Shown piece after piece: positions 44,627 through 54,492 of a stretch of DNA of 64,000 bases. Under the pieces are notes generated by a model. It saw only the letters and a program-made list of their open reading frames with translations, was not told the DNA's origin and made no database searches. Source of the DNA: Ferirhizobium litorale (GTDB lineage: Bacteria > Pseudomonadota > Alphaproteobacteria > Rhizobiales > Rhizobiaceae); assembly GCA_030028905.1 (NCBI GenBank), contig JALDYZ010000013.1, positions 1-64,000 on the forward strand, given 5' to 3'. Position numbers and translations under genes: made by a program. Position 1 is the stretch's first letter. Each line of letters starts with the position of its first letter.

Positions 44627-45556
44627 TCACGCCCCGAACACCGACCAGCCCGTGCGGGCCGCCAGCATTTCCAGCGCGATCGATCCGAGCTGTGAGTTCC
44701 CGACCTTGTTCAAGCCCGGCGACCAGACGGCGATCGATCCGATGCCGGGCGCCACGGCAAGGATGCCGCCGCCAACGCCGCTCTTGCCCGGCAGCCCGAC
44801 ACGATAGGCGAAGTCGCCTGATCCGTCGTAGTGGCCGCAGGTCAGCATCAGCGCGTTGATGCGCTTCGCCCGCCTGGCGGAAACGACATTGTGGCCCGTG
44901 AGCGGATTGCCGCCACGCGCGGCGAGAAAGAGGCCTGCCTTCGCCAGTTGCACACAGCTCATCGCCAGCGCGCACTGGTGGAAATAGACGCCGAGCACGT
45001 GCTCGACCGGATGGGTGAGGTTGCCGTAGGCGCGCATGAAATTGGCGAGCGCCGCATTGCGATACCCGGTTTGGGATTCCGACTTCGCGACCTTGTCGTC
45101 GATGGTGATCGTGTCGTCGTCGGCAAGGTAGCGCACGAAGCGCAGGAGTTCGCCGATCGCTTCGCGCGGCGCATGACCCGCCATGACGATGTCGGTGACG
45201 GCGATGGCGCCGGCATTGATGAAGGGGTTCCTCGGAATACCCGCCTCGTGTTCGAGCTGCACGATCGAGTTGAAGGCCGAGCCCGAGGGCTCGCGCCCGA
45301 CCCGCGTCCAGATCCCCTCGCCGGCCTTGCCGAGCGCCAGTGTCAGCATGAACACTTTCGAGATGCTCTGGATCGAGAACGGTTCCTCGGCGTCACCCGC
45401 CCGGTAAGTCGAACCATCCACCGCAGCGATCGCCATACCGAATTTCCTGGGGTCGACCTTAGCGAGCTCCGGAATGTAGGTCGCAACCTTCCCCTCGCCA
45501 CGCCGCGGCGACAACTCTTCGTGGATCCCGTCCAGAATGGTTTGCAAATCAGACAT
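44627..45556 (-). CDS. glsA: Glutaminase A
   Basis: This encodes 309 residues, full length for glutaminase A. It hydrolyses glutamine to glutamate and ammonia. The beta-lactamase-like Ser-x-x-Lys is in [16 protein letters not shown]. Other blocks are [29 protein letters not shown], the [19 protein letters not shown] region and the C-terminal [14 protein letters not shown] (Ser-Gly-Val-Gly-Gly). It is a serine-dependent cytosolic enzyme. It is separated from ttcA by 90 bases and from rpsD by a terminator. Confidence 0.95.
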   Translation of the reverse strand: MSDLQTILDGIHEELSPRRGEGKVATYIPELAKVDPRKFGMAIAAVDGSTYRAGDAEEPFSIQSISKVFMLTLALGKAGEGIWTRVGREPSGSAFNSIVQLEHEAGIPRNPFINAGAIAVTDIVMAGHAPREAIGELLRFVRYLADDDTITIDDKVAKSESQTGYRNAALANFMRAYGNLTHPVEHVLGVYFHQCALAMSCVQLAKAGLFLAARGGNPLTGHNVVSARRAKRINALMLTCGHYDGSGDFAYRVGLPGKSGVGGGILAVAPGIGSIAVWSPGLNKVGNSQLGSIALEMLAARTGWSVFGA

Positions 45557-45613
45557 GGTTGTCTCGCCCCATGGCTACGGAGTCACATTTTGGCCGCCAT
45601 AGACACTTCAGTA

Positions 45614-45647
45614 TAAAAAAAAGCCGCCCCCAGGGGAGCGGCTTTTC
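45614..45647 (-). terminator. rho-independent terminator of rpsD
   Basis: In the minus direction AAAAGCCGCTCCCC-tgg-GGGCGGCTTTTTTTT, followed by a long T-run. It separates rpsD from glsA. Confidence 0.9.
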
Positions 45648-45669
45648 GAATTCGCAATGCTCACGGCGA

Positions 45670-46287
45670 TTAGCGCGAGTAGAATTCGACCACCAGGTGC
45701 GGCTCCATGACGACCGGGTACGGAACGTCGGAGAGGGCCGGCACGCGGGCGAAGGTCGCGACCATCTTGTTGTGGTCGGCTTCGATGTATTCCGGAACGT
45801 CACGCTCGGCGAGGCCGACGGCTTCGAGAACCGAAACCAGCTGCTTGGACTTCTGGCGAACTTCGATGACGTCGCCCGGCTTGCAGCGGTAGGAACCGAT
45901 GTTGACGCGGACGCCGTTGACGTTCACGTGGCCGTGGTTGACGAACTGGCGGGCAGCGAACACGGTCGGAACGAACTTCGCGCGGTAGACGATGGCGTCG
46001 AGGCGCGATTCCAGCAGACCGATCAGGTTTTCGGACGTGTCGCCCTTGCGGCGGTTGGCTTCGTCGTAGGTCGCGCGGAACTGCTTCTCACGGATGTCGC
46101 CGTAGTAGCCCTTCAGCTTCTGCTTGGCGCGCAGCTGCACGCCGAAGTCGGACATCTTGCCCTTGCGGCGCTGGCCGTGCTGGCCCGGGCCGTATTCGCG
46201 ACGGTTGACCGGGGACTTCGGACGACCCCAGATGTTTTCGCCCATGCGGCGGTCAATTTTGTACTTGGACGATTCGCGCTTGCTCAT
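45670..46287 (-). CDS. rpsD: 30S ribosomal protein S4
   Basis: This encodes 205 residues. The N-terminal [40 protein letters not shown] and the S4 RNA-binding domain ([20 protein letters not shown], then [12 protein letters not shown]) are diagnostic. S4 is a primary 16S rRNA-binding protein that nucleates 30S assembly. ATG 46287 ([10 protein letters not shown]) matches the family start; upstream in-frame sequence does not. It is monocistronic, with the terminator at 45614. Confidence 0.98.
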   Translation of the reverse strand: MSKRESSKYKIDRRMGENIWGRPKSPVNRREYGPGQHGQRRKGKMSDFGVQLRAKQKLKGYYGDIREKQFRATYDEANRRKGDTSENLIGLLESRLDAIVYRAKFVPTVFAARQFVNHGHVNVNGVRVNIGSYRCKPGDVIEVRQKSKQLVSVLEAVGLAERDVPEYIEADHNKMVATFARVPALSDVPYPVVMEPHLVVEFYSR

Positions 46288-46606
46288 CGCATTTCCTTTC
46301 AAACAAATACGCGCCGGCGCCTTTCGGAACCGGCTCAAGGAAACACGCCCTCCTCTGAACCCCTTTTCAAGGCTCTGACAGGTTTCTCACGTAAAGCGTA
46401 CGGTAAAACCACGGGACATGTCAGTGAAGCGCAGGAAGTTTCCCTCCTGTGCTGGCGGGTTCTTTATGGACTTGCCGCGGAAATGTCAACACGCGGCGGC
46501 GGGCAGAAGGCAGTGATTTGCGCGGCAAAGGCACGAATATGGCCTTCGCCTGCCGACCGGACAGCGGTATAGCAGGCCATAGCCCTATTTTCATTCGGAT
46601 ACCATC
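46288..46606. other. Divergent intergenic region rpsD/pepT
   Basis: These 319 bases must carry both promoters. I see no gene, repeat or clear regulatory hairpin; GAAACACGCCC and scattered AT-rich patches are the only notable composition. An S4 autoregulatory site is not recognisable by eye. Confidence 0.3.
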
Positions 46607-47839
46607 ATGACAGATACAGTGCTCGACCGCCTGCTCCGCTACGTCGTAATCGACACGCAATCGGACCCCGCTTCGTCCGCTCAACCCTCGACGGAAAAGC
46701 AGAAGGACCTCGGCCGTCTGCTGGAAGAGGAACTGTTGGCTCTCGGTCTTAAGGACGCGCACCTCGACGAGCACGGCAACGTCTACGCCACCATTCCGGC
46801 AAACGTGGACAAGCCGGTGCCGGTCATCTGCTTCTGCTCGCACATGGATACCGCGCCGGACTTCACCGGCACGAACGTCAAGCCGCAGATCGTGAAGAAT
46901 TATCAAGGCGGCGACATCCAGTTGACGGGTGATCCGTCGCGCATCATTCGCGTCGCCGACCATCCCGAACTCAATAACCAGATCGGCAACGACATCGTCA
47001 CGACGGACGGCACCACCCTGCTCGGCGCCGACGACAAGGCCGGCGTGGCCGAGATCATGACGGCGGCGCAGACCATTCTCGCCGATCCTTCGATCAAGCA
47101 CGGCACGATCAGGATCCTCTTCACCACCGACGAAGAGATCGGCCGCGGAGCCGACAAGGTCGATCTGAAGAAGCTCGGCGCACAGTTCGGCTACACGCTC
47201 GACGGCAGCACGGTCGGCGAGATCGAGAACGAGACCTTTTCGGCCGACGGCGTGGTGATCGAAATCAGCGGCGTCGCCATGCATCCCGGTTTTGCCAAGG
47301 ACCGTATGGAAAATGCCATCAAGGTCGCCGCCGCGATCATCGACCGCCTGCCGAAGGACATTGCGCCGGAAACGACCGAAGGACGGCAGGGCTTTGTCCA
47401 CCCGGTCGAGGTCACGGGCGCGATGGACAGTGCGAAGCTCACCTTCATCATCCGCGATTTCACCGAGGACGGACTGAAGGACAAGGAGACCTTGCTGCGG
47501 GAGATCGCCGATGCCGTGATGAAGGACTATCCGCGTTCCTCGATGACCTTCACCGTCAAGCAGCAGTACCGCAACATGAAGGTGGTGCTCGACCGCCATC
47601 CGGAAGTGGTCGACAACCTGATGGAAGCCGTCCGCCGCGCCGGCCTGACGCCCAAGGCCAGCAGCATTCGCGGCGGCACCGATGGTTCGCGCCTGTCCTT
47701 CATGGGCCTGCCCTGCCCCAACATCTATACGGGCGGCCATGCCTATCACTCGCCGCTCGAATGGGTCAGCGTCCAGGACATGGAAGTGTCCGTGAGGACG
47801 ATCATCGAACTGGTGAAGGTCTGGGAAGAACGGGCCTGA
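46607..47839 (+). CDS. pepT: Peptidase T (aminotripeptidase)
   Basis: This encodes 410 residues of the M20 metallopeptidase family. It releases the N-terminal residue from tripeptides in the cytosol. Zinc-site motifs are FCSHMDTAPDFTG (His, catalytic Asp), LLGADDKAGVAEIM (bridging Asp), FTTDEEIGRGADKVD (Glu, catalytic and ligand), and the C-terminal HAYHSPLEWVSVQDME (His). The dimerisation domain lies between. The length is normal. The methyltransferase gene follows 14 bases downstream. Confidence 0.95.
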   Translation: MTDTVLDRLLRYVVIDTQSDPASSAQPSTEKQKDLGRLLEEELLALGLKDAHLDEHGNVYATIPANVDKPVPVICFCSHMDTAPDFTGTNVKPQIVKNYQGGDIQLTGDPSRIIRVADHPELNNQIGNDIVTTDGTTLLGADDKAGVAEIMTAAQTILADPSIKHGTIRILFTTDEEIGRGADKVDLKKLGAQFGYTLDGSTVGEIENETFSADGVVIEISGVAMHPGFAKDRMENAIKVAAAIIDRLPKDIAPETTEGRQGFVHPVEVTGAMDSAKLTFIIRDFTEDGLKDKETLLREIADAVMKDYPRSSMTFTVKQQYRNMKVVLDRHPEVVDNLMEAVRRAGLTPKASSIRGGTDGSRLSFMGLPCPNIYTGGHAYHSPLEWVSVQDMEVSVRTIIELVKVWEERA

Positions 47840-47853
47840 GTGTGTAACCGCTG

Positions 47854-48477
47854 ATGGCTGATGAGCACACGAGAACCAAGGGGTTGGGTAGCACCGCAGG
47901 CGGGACGCTCGACTTCTATGCTCGAAACGCGGGCTCCTACGCTGCAGGCAGCCGGGGAAACGCGCGCCTCCGGGGCTTCCTGCAGTTCCTCCCCGCGGGC
48001 AGCCTGATCCTCGAGCTCGGAACAGGCAGCGGCATCGACGCCCGCACGATGCTCGACCTCGGCTACCGCGTCGATCCGACGGATGGTTCTCCGGAGTTGG
48101 CTGCAGAGGCGGAAAAGCGCCTGGGCCGGCCTGTCCGCCGGATGCTGTTCAGTGAACTCGACGCCGAAAAACGCTACGACGGCGTCTACGCCTGTGCTTC
48201 CTTGCTCCATGCCGATCGCCGCGATCTTCCCGACTTGATCGCGCGAATCCACCTGGCTCTCAAGGCGGGCGGCGTCGTCTGGGCAAGTTTCAAGGGTGGA
48301 GAACGTGAGGGGTGCGACAGCCTCGGTCGCTACTTCAACTATCTTGGGCCAGGCGAGTTGGAGGCGCTATGGCGCAGCAGTGGCGACTGGTCTGACATAA
48401 GGGTGGAGAGCTGGTCAGGCTCCGCATACGATGGTGTTGCGACCGACTGGCACGCAATTCTGGCACGCAAGCGGTAG
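47854..48477 (+). CDS. SAM-dependent methyltransferase
   Basis: This encodes 207 residues of the class I fold. The SAM-binding motif LILELGTGSGIDARTMLDLG is followed by the acidic-residue strand VDPTDGSPELAAEAE and the later YDGVYACASLLHADRRDLP, as in TehB/UbiE-like small-molecule methyltransferases. A substrate cannot be assigned. It lies 14 bases after pepT in the same direction and its stop is 4 bases from the convergent HerA-like gene. Confidence 0.88.
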   Translation: MADEHTRTKGLGSTAGGTLDFYARNAGSYAAGSRGNARLRGFLQFLPAGSLILELGTGSGIDARTMLDLGYRVDPTDGSPELAAEAEKRLGRPVRRMLFSELDAEKRYDGVYACASLLHADRRDLPDLIARIHLALKAGGVVWASFKGGEREGCDSLGRYFNYLGPGELEALWRSSGDWSDIRVESWSGSAYDGVATDWHAILARKR

Positions 48478-48480
48478 CGC

Positions 48481-49998
48481 TCACTCCGCCGCGTTCGACG
48501 TAGCCTCGTCACCATCCCGCAGGTCCGCATCGCCGGGCAGCGTTTCCGCCTCGAGATCGGGGAAGGCCACGATGCGCTTGCCGGAGAGATCGGTATGGAC
48601 CACGACCAGCCCCTGCTCCTCGAAATAGCCGAGCAGGCGGCGTGCGCGCCGTGCCGAATGCGTTCCATAAGCCCTGGCGATGCGCAGGTCCGACGGGCAA
48701 AGCTCCCTTTTCAGCGCCGCTTTCGCGAGCAACAGAAACACGCCCTGCAGGTCGTCCGAAACCCGCGTCGACAGGTCGAGCGCCATCTTCCAGCCGTCGC
48801 TGGCGGCGGTCTCCTCATCCACCCCGGCACGCGCGACCGCGACCCGACGCCGGAATTCGGACATCGACATCGGCTGGCCGACGATGCGGCGCATGCGGGC
48901 GCGCACCAGGAATTCCTGGTAGAGCACGCTGTCGGTGCGATAGGCGGCCTGCGGATCCCCGAGGATTTCGGCAAGCACAGCCGCAAGCCGCTCCTCGCGC
49001 TCTTCCGGCGCCATCGCCGCGGCCACAGCCCGGGGTTCGGCCGGCGCAGGCGTCGCGGCTGGAGTGGAGCGCGAAAGTTCCGCCAGGATATCGGTCGTCG
49101 GCCGTGGCGCCGGGGCAGCACGGCGCACCACCGGGCGGGTGAATTCCTCCGGATCGGGGGTGAAGATCAGGTCCTCGACATCCTGTGGCGCATCCGGCAA
49201 CGGCATCAATTTCGGGCTCGACGAGCGCGCCGACGTTTCGACATTGCCGATCACGATCGGCAGCGGCCGGCGCGACAATGCAGGGCCGAGCGCTACGAAG
49301 TTGCCACGCTTCAGGTCGCGGAACATTTCCGCCTGCCTGCGGTCCATGCCGAGCAGGTCGGCGGCGCGCGCCATGTCAATATCGAGAAAGGTGCGCCCCA
49401 TCAGGAAGTTGGAGGCTTCCGCCGCGACGTTCTTGGCGAGCTTGGCAAGACGCTGGGTGGCGATCACCCCGGCCAACCCGCGCTTGCGGCCGCGGCACAT
49501 CAGGTTGGTCATGGCGCCGAGCGACATCTTGCGTGCATCCTCGGACACGTCGCCGCCGACCGACGGCGCAAACATCTGCGCCTCATCGACCACCACCAGC
49601 ACCGGGTACCAGTACTCGCGCTCGGCATCGAACATGCCGTTGAGAAACGCCGCGGCGGCGCGCATCTGTTGCTCGATATCGAGCCCCTCGAGCGTCAGCA
49701 CGCAGGAGACGCGATGCTGGCGGATGCGGTTGGCGATGCCTGCCAGTTCCGCCTCGGTGCGTTCGCCGTCGACGACCACATGGCCGTACCTGTCGGAGAG
49801 CGTGACGAAGTCACCCTCGGGATCGATGATGACCTGCTGGACCCACTGGGCGGACTGCTCGAGCAGACGGCGAAGCAGGTGCGACTTGCCGGAGCCGGAA
49901 TTTCCCTGCACGAGCAGGCGCGTCGCCAGCAACTCCTCGATATCGAGCGCGGCCGATGTCCCGCCGGACGTCGTTCCCATGTCGATACCAACCTGCAA
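48481..49998 (-). CDS. HerA/DUF87-family ATPase
   Basis: This encodes 505 residues. The N-terminal HerA-type ATPase has Walker A GNSGSGKSHLLRRLLE at about residues 33-48, Walker B PVLVVVDEAQMFAP, and an arginine-finger region GRKRGLAGVIATQRLAKLAK. A linker rich in Pro/Ala follows (residues about 275-320), then a C-terminal helical/winged-helix-like region. HerA/FtsK-like pumps translocate DNA or protein complexes; no NurA nuclease partner is adjacent, so the partner is unknown. ATG 49998 (MQVGIDMGTT) is plausible. Confidence 0.85.
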   Translation of the reverse strand: MQVGIDMGTTSGGTSAALDIEELLATRLLVQGNSGSGKSHLLRRLLEQSAQWVQQVIIDPEGDFVTLSDRYGHVVVDGERTEAELAGIANRIRQHRVSCVLTLEGLDIEQQMRAAAAFLNGMFDAEREYWYPVLVVVDEAQMFAPSVGGDVSEDARKMSLGAMTNLMCRGRKRGLAGVIATQRLAKLAKNVAAEASNFLMGRTFLDIDMARAADLLGMDRRQAEMFRDLKRGNFVALGPALSRRPLPIVIGNVETSARSSSPKLMPLPDAPQDVEDLIFTPDPEEFTRPVVRRAAPAPRPTTDILAELSRSTPAATPAPAEPRAVAAAMAPEEREERLAAVLAEILGDPQAAYRTDSVLYQEFLVRARMRRIVGQPMSMSEFRRRVAVARAGVDEETAASDGWKMALDLSTRVSDDLQGVFLLLAKAALKRELCPSDLRIARAYGTHSARRARRLLGYFEEQGLVVVHTDLSGKRIVAFPDLEAETLPGDADLRDGDEATSNAAE

Positions 49999-50146
49999 TT
50001 GCCACTACCCTGTCCAGATGAGAATCAACGATGCGCGGCACCCATTGTGCGGAACGGCGCGCCCCCGTCTACCAAAGATTCTCCGGCATTTCGCCCACGC
50101 TTTCGCTGAACCCACAGCAAATGCGCGGTGCTTCAAAAACCTTGAG

Positions 50147-50473
50147 TCATCGCCGCAGGGGTTTCCTGGGCTGCGCATGCGCGACGGCCGTGCGCAGGGC
50201 ATTCTCGAGATCCTCCGCGCCGAGCCGCGCCAGATCTGCGGTCGTCCACCCCTGCCGGCCCCAGGCATTCGGCACCGGCGAAAAGGCGTCCGGCAACATC
50301 ATGCATTTGAACTGCTGCTCGTCCGGGGTGAACTTGAAGTTTGCAGTCCGTTCGTCGGCCGCAAGGGTGACGTAGATGCGCGCGACCTTGAACGCCATGC
50401 GATCGAAATGCGGAGCCTCGGTCGTCCCTTCCAGCGATAGCGCCATGCGCCGCAGATCTTCGCCCGTCGCCAT
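50147..50473 (-). CDS. MmcQ/YjbR family protein
   Basis: This encodes 108 residues, a small DNA-binding-like fold of the YjbR family: LRRMALSLEGTTEAPHFDRM, FKVARIYVTLAADERTANFK, and MLPDAFSPVPNAWGRQGWTT. The family is uncharacterised, with a structure related to cyanobacterial and MmcQ proteins. The start at 50473 follows GGAGGTGGGAA. It stands apart, 148 bases from the HerA-like gene and 72 from murI. Confidence 0.9.
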   Translation of the reverse strand: MATGEDLRRMALSLEGTTEAPHFDRMAFKVARIYVTLAADERTANFKFTPDEQQFKCMMLPDAFSPVPNAWGRQGWTTADLARLGAEDLENALRTAVAHAQPRKPLRR

Positions 50474-50545
50474 TTCCCACCTCCAACGCAAAGGTTCGAT
50501 GCCTTTGTCACCACTCTAGGGTGATCGGGCCAGGGAAGCCAACCC

Positions 50546-51349
50546 TCACCCTATGGCAAGCCCGAAGCCCTGCATCAGTCGACGGGTAGAAAAATCCGGG
50601 TTGCCGGAAGTGAAGATCGAAAAGTCGAACGCGTCCGGGTGCTCGGCACCCTCGACCAGCGGCACCTTGCGCCTGGCCTGTCTGGCGATTGCCTCGGCCG
50701 GATCGATCCAGTCCACCGGCCAGGGCGCCAGCCGACGAAAGACATTGGCCATGAACGGATAGTGGGTACAGGCGAGCACGACGATATCGGTCTTGCGACT
50801 ACCCTCCTTTTCGATGAAGCACTGGCCGATTTCGGCCAGTACTGCCTCGTCGGAAACCGGTTCGCCGCGGATATAGGCCTCGGCCATGCGCGCCAGGTTC
50901 TCCGAGCCGACAAGGCGCACATGGCATTTCTGCGCGAAGGATTCGATCAGGTCGCGGGTATAGGCGCGCTTCACCGTACCGGGCGTGGCCAGCACCGAGA
51001 CCAGCCCGGAGCGCGTCCGCTCCGCCGCGGGCTTGATGGCCGGCACAGTGCCGACGAAGGTCATGTGGGGAAAGGCAGCGCGAAGATCGGCACCCACAAG
51101 CGTGAAGGCGGTGTTGCAGGCAATCACGCAGACTTCCGGATCATGGTCCCGCAGGAGCCGGGCAAAAAGCGTGATGATCCGGTCCTTGAGCGCCGCCTCC
51201 TCCCAACCGCCATAGGGAAAGCCGGCGTCGTCGGCAACATAGATGAAACCGCGTTCGGGCATCAGCACCCGCGCCTCGCGCAGCACGGTCAGCCCGCCGA
51301 TCCCGGAATCGAAGACGAGGACGGGTTTCAACTCACTCCCTGCTGTCAT
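50546..51349 (-). CDS. murI: Glutamate racemase
   Basis: This encodes 267 residues. It interconverts L- and D-glutamate for peptidoglycan. The two catalytic cysteines are in [14 protein letters not shown] and [11 protein letters not shown]; the N-terminal [14 protein letters not shown] block and [18 protein letters not shown] are characteristic. ATG 51349 ([10 protein letters not shown]) overlaps the upstream trmJ end by 17 bases, so the two genes are coupled. The length matches the family. Confidence 0.95.
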   Translation of the reverse strand: MTAGSELKPVLVFDSGIGGLTVLREARVLMPERGFIYVADDAGFPYGGWEEAALKDRIITLFARLLRDHDPEVCVIACNTAFTLVGADLRAAFPHMTFVGTVPAIKPAAERTRSGLVSVLATPGTVKRAYTRDLIESFAQKCHVRLVGSENLARMAEAYIRGEPVSDEAVLAEIGQCFIEKEGSRKTDIVVLACTHYPFMANVFRRLAPWPVDWIDPAEAIARQARRKVPLVEGAEHPDAFDFSIFTSGNPDFSTRRLMQGFGLAIG

Positions 51350-52151
51350 CGCTGATGGCTTCCTCATCTGCGGTGGATCCGCGTGGGTTGGTGCGGGAAT
51401 AGCGGTCGAAGCAATTGACGACGCCGCGCATCACGCTGATCTCCTGCGCGCTAAAGGCGCGGCGCGAGAATATGGCGCGCAGGTTGTCGATCATCTTGGG
51501 CTTCTTGCCTTCCGGACGGAAGTAGCCGCGCGCGTCAAGCGCATCCTCGATGTGGTGGAAGAAGCCGATCAGTTCCTCCTTGGTCGCCGGGCGCTGCTCG
51601 ATCGGCTGGAACGGCGTTGCCCCGTGATCCTCCATACCGGATTTCATCCACTCGTAGGACATCAGCAGCACGGCCTGCGCAATGTTGAGCGATGCGAAAG
51701 CCGGATTGACCGGGAAGGTCACGATCTCGTCGGCGAGCGCCACTTCCTCGTTGGTGAGGCCCCATCTTTCGCGGCCAAACAGGATTCCGGTATTTTCGCC
51801 ACCGGTAAACTTGGCCCGAAGAGTATCGGCCGCAACCACAGGCGAGCGTACCGGCTTGAAACCATAGCGCTCGCGCGCGGTCGTGGCGTAGACGAAGTTG
51901 AGGTCGGCAATCGCGTCCTCCAGCGTGTTGAACACGCGCACGCCGTCGATCACGTGATCGGCCTTGGAGGCAGCAGAGCGCGCCTTCTCGCTCGGCCAGC
52001 CGTCGCGCGGGTTGACGAGGCGGAGTTCGGAGAGCCCGAAATTCGCCATGGCACGCGCCACCATGCCGATATTCTCGCCGAGCTGCGGTTCGACCAGGAT
52101 GATCGCCGGCCCTCCGGTTAAAAGTTCGCGCTCGCTGTTCGTCCCTGCCAT
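51333..52151 (-). CDS. trmJ: SpoU/TrmJ-family tRNA (Nm32) methyltransferase
   Basis: This encodes 272 residues of the knotted SPOUT fold. Motif 1 is [20 protein letters not shown], motif 2 [17 protein letters not shown] and motif 3 [19 protein letters not shown], a good match to TrmJ/TrmH-type 2'-O-ribose methyltransferases that modify position 32. A short C-terminal extension follows. ATG 52151 (MAGTNSERE) is preferred to an in-frame start at 52199. It overlaps murI by 17 bases, a neighbourhood known in rhizobia. Confidence 0.88.
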   Translation of the reverse strand: MAGTNSERELLTGGPAIILVEPQLGENIGMVARAMANFGLSELRLVNPRDGWPSEKARSAASKADHVIDGVRVFNTLEDAIADLNFVYATTARERYGFKPVRSPVVAADTLRAKFTGGENTGILFGRERWGLTNEEVALADEIVTFPVNPAFASLNIAQAVLLMSYEWMKSGMEDHGATPFQPIEQRPATKEELIGFFHHIEDALDARGYFRPEGKKPKMIDNLRAIFSRRAFSAQEISVMRGVVNCFDRYSRTNPRGSTADEEAISDDSRE

Positions 52152-52244
52152 GAAAATCCTGTCCCTTGTCGGCCATCGATGCGGAAAACCTCGCCGCAAT
52201 AGACCTAGCCGACTTGTTCGGCAAGAGTCTTGCTCTACTGCGAA

Positions 52245-54242
52245 TCAATGCTCCGATTGCGGATACAGCCGATCGAGCGTTGCCCCGATCATCTGGATCC
52301 CGAGCCTGGAGCCGCCGCGCGAAAGCGGTAACTCGCGACTGCCGGTCTTTCCTATGCCTCGCTCGACGGAGAAGCATGCGGCGCCTCTTGCGGCAACCCT
52401 TTCGAGCCGCGCGAGGTTCTCCTTGATCTTTTCGTCGACTTCCGAGTCCTCGACAACATCGGAAAAGGCCAGCCTCTGGGCGAATATCCGTGCCCAGTAC
52501 GTGCACATGCGGAAGAGCGCAAGCGTCTGGCGAACCTGGCCGGGCCGCGTGACGAGCTGCCATGACACATCGAGCGGACGCGCGGCAACGACGAGATCGC
52601 GATATGCGTTGTCGAGCTTGATTGAAAGCGAGACAAGCTCCGGTCCGTGGACCTTTTTCTCTGCGGTCTCAAGCAGTTGTCGAAGGATAGCGAACCATTT
52701 TTCGAGGGCGCTGCGCACCATCGTATGGGTGCGCACCGGGAAAACGAGGTAAGCGACCGCCGAACCGACGGCAGCGCCGACCAAGGTTTCCTCGATCCGC
52801 AGTTCCACCACGGAGAGAGTGAGGTTTCCCGTGAGGGAATAGATCAGGCACAGCACGATAGTGACGAAGAAAGTCAGCACCGCGTAGGACACCTGCACGA
52901 AATAGAAGCCGAGGAAAGTGCAGGCAACCATTGCCCCGACGAGCGCCGCATTGTGACCTGCTAACACTATGCCCAATCCCATGCCGATCACGATGCCGAC
53001 CAGCGTTCCCATGGTCCGTTGCACCGCCTTGACCGTCGCGTCGCCGCGCGAAGTCGTGTTGGTGAACACCAGAAAGGCGGTGATGACCGCCCAGAACCAT
53101 CGTTCGCGCGACAGCATCAGGCCGAAGACCATGGCCACCCCCGAAGCCAGGGTGATCTGGATCGCAACCCGCAGGGCGGCCTTGTCGAGCGAAAGACCGG
53201 GAGCCAATCCTCGTGCAGGGGGCGGTCGGCGATCGTCATATCCTGCAAATGCCGTGGCCTTGGCTTGCGCCATGCTCTCTGTCAGCGCCTTTCGCGCATC
53301 GCGCAGCCAGAGCATAGCCTTTGCCGTCTCGGCCTGCGCGCCCTCACCCCGGGACACGACGGTTGCAGCCTCGCGCTCGATCGCCCCATCGTCGTGGCGC
53401 AGCATGGCGTTCACGAGAGCCGCGTTCGGCACGCTGCGCAGGCTCATGAGAATGGCGCTTTCGGCTGCCAGATGGAGATCGAACAGCCGAAGGACAAAAT
53501 CCGATCCGGGGTTGCCTTCCCCAGGCAGGGCAATGCTCGACGAGATGGGCACGAGGGAATCCGCCATCAAAGCACTTGCCTTCAATCGCTCCTCGAGTCG
53601 GAACAGCTCCGCGCGGGAACGCTCGGACGCCTTGCCCTCTATTGCGAGGCGAGAAAGTCCAGCCAGTATGAGGTCCACATGGCCAAGCACGCTCTGCGTT
53701 GCCGCTATGAGGTCCCGGCGCCAGTTGTCGGGGACAAGCAGTACCCGCACGGCATGGCTTACAGCCGCCGCCACCAGGGCGCCCAGTGCGAGAAAAGGGA
53801 TCTCCGCCACGGCCGGACGGAAGTAGATGCCGCTGAAATAGGACATGAAGGCGAACATGCCGACGGCAAACCAGCGCTGACCATAGACCCTGCCGTAGGA
53901 CACAAGGAAAATCACCACGAGAAATACCGCATCGGACAGGGCGCGGTGCTGGTCCAATGCTGCGGCGATGCTGGTGACCGCGACGCTGGCGATCACCGCC
54001 AGCAGGCGCGTCTTCATCTGCTCCGATGGCAGGCTGTCCTTGACCGACAGGCCTCCCTGGATCGAAAGCAGGACGCACAGTGAATAGGCGGCGGCCGGCA
54101 TCGGCATCAGCCAGCGGTGAATGGCCAGCATGACAAGGACCGAAAGCCCGATCGACAATGTCACCCGAATCGCAAGATGCAGGCGCGTGAAGGCGGGATC
54201 GTTCGCCAACAGCCAGTCGCGAAGCCGGGCGCCGTATCCCAT
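52245..54242 (-). CDS. FUSC-family inner-membrane protein (aromatic acid exporter-like)
   Basis: This encodes 665 residues. Two sets of membrane helices, at about residues 20-170 and 370-530, flank cytoplasmic domains, the layout of FUSC/AaeB-type exporters. Motifs include ALVAAAVSHAVRVLLVPDNW, VFTNTTSRGDATVKAVQRTM and ETLVGAAVGSAVAYLVFPVR. AaeB relatives export aromatic carboxylic acids, but no periplasmic adaptor gene is adjacent, so specificity and direction are unknown. The ATG at 54242 is chosen for GAGGAGTGTTGC directly upstream. It is divergent from icd, separated by 250 bases. Confidence 0.88.
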   Translation of the reverse strand: MGYGARLRDWLLANDPAFTRLHLAIRVTLSIGLSVLVMLAIHRWLMPMPAAAYSLCVLLSIQGGLSVKDSLPSEQMKTRLLAVIASVAVTSIAAALDQHRALSDAVFLVVIFLVSYGRVYGQRWFAVGMFAFMSYFSGIYFRPAVAEIPFLALGALVAAAVSHAVRVLLVPDNWRRDLIAATQSVLGHVDLILAGLSRLAIEGKASERSRAELFRLEERLKASALMADSLVPISSSIALPGEGNPGSDFVLRLFDLHLAAESAILMSLRSVPNAALVNAMLRHDDGAIEREAATVVSRGEGAQAETAKAMLWLRDARKALTESMAQAKATAFAGYDDRRPPPARGLAPGLSLDKAALRVAIQITLASGVAMVFGLMLSRERWFWAVITAFLVFTNTTSRGDATVKAVQRTMGTLVGIVIGMGLGIVLAGHNAALVGAMVACTFLGFYFVQVSYAVLTFFVTIVLCLIYSLTGNLTLSVVELRIEETLVGAAVGSAVAYLVFPVRTHTMVRSALEKWFAILRQLLETAEKKVHGPELVSLSIKLDNAYRDLVVAARPLDVSWQLVTRPGQVRQTLALFRMCTYWARIFAQRLAFSDVVEDSEVDEKIKENLARLERVAARGAACFSVERGIGKTGSRELPLSRGGSRLGIQMIGATLDRLYPQSEH

Positions 54243-54492
54243 GCAACACTCCTCGTGAATGCCTGCCCCGGCAGGACTCGGACCGCCGTCGACCGCGGTT
54301 TGGACCGAACGCAATTGTTCGCCGAACAAGGGTCGCGAGCGGCGCCGGCCGTATTAGACCAAATTGGGTGATAAAATGCGACCACATCCGAACGCGCGGC
54401 TTTGCCTTCCCGCAATCACGGTGTTATAGCGCACGGGATTTCGGTTCAACCCAATGGGACATCGGTCCCCTCGAGCATTGCGAGGCGTTTTC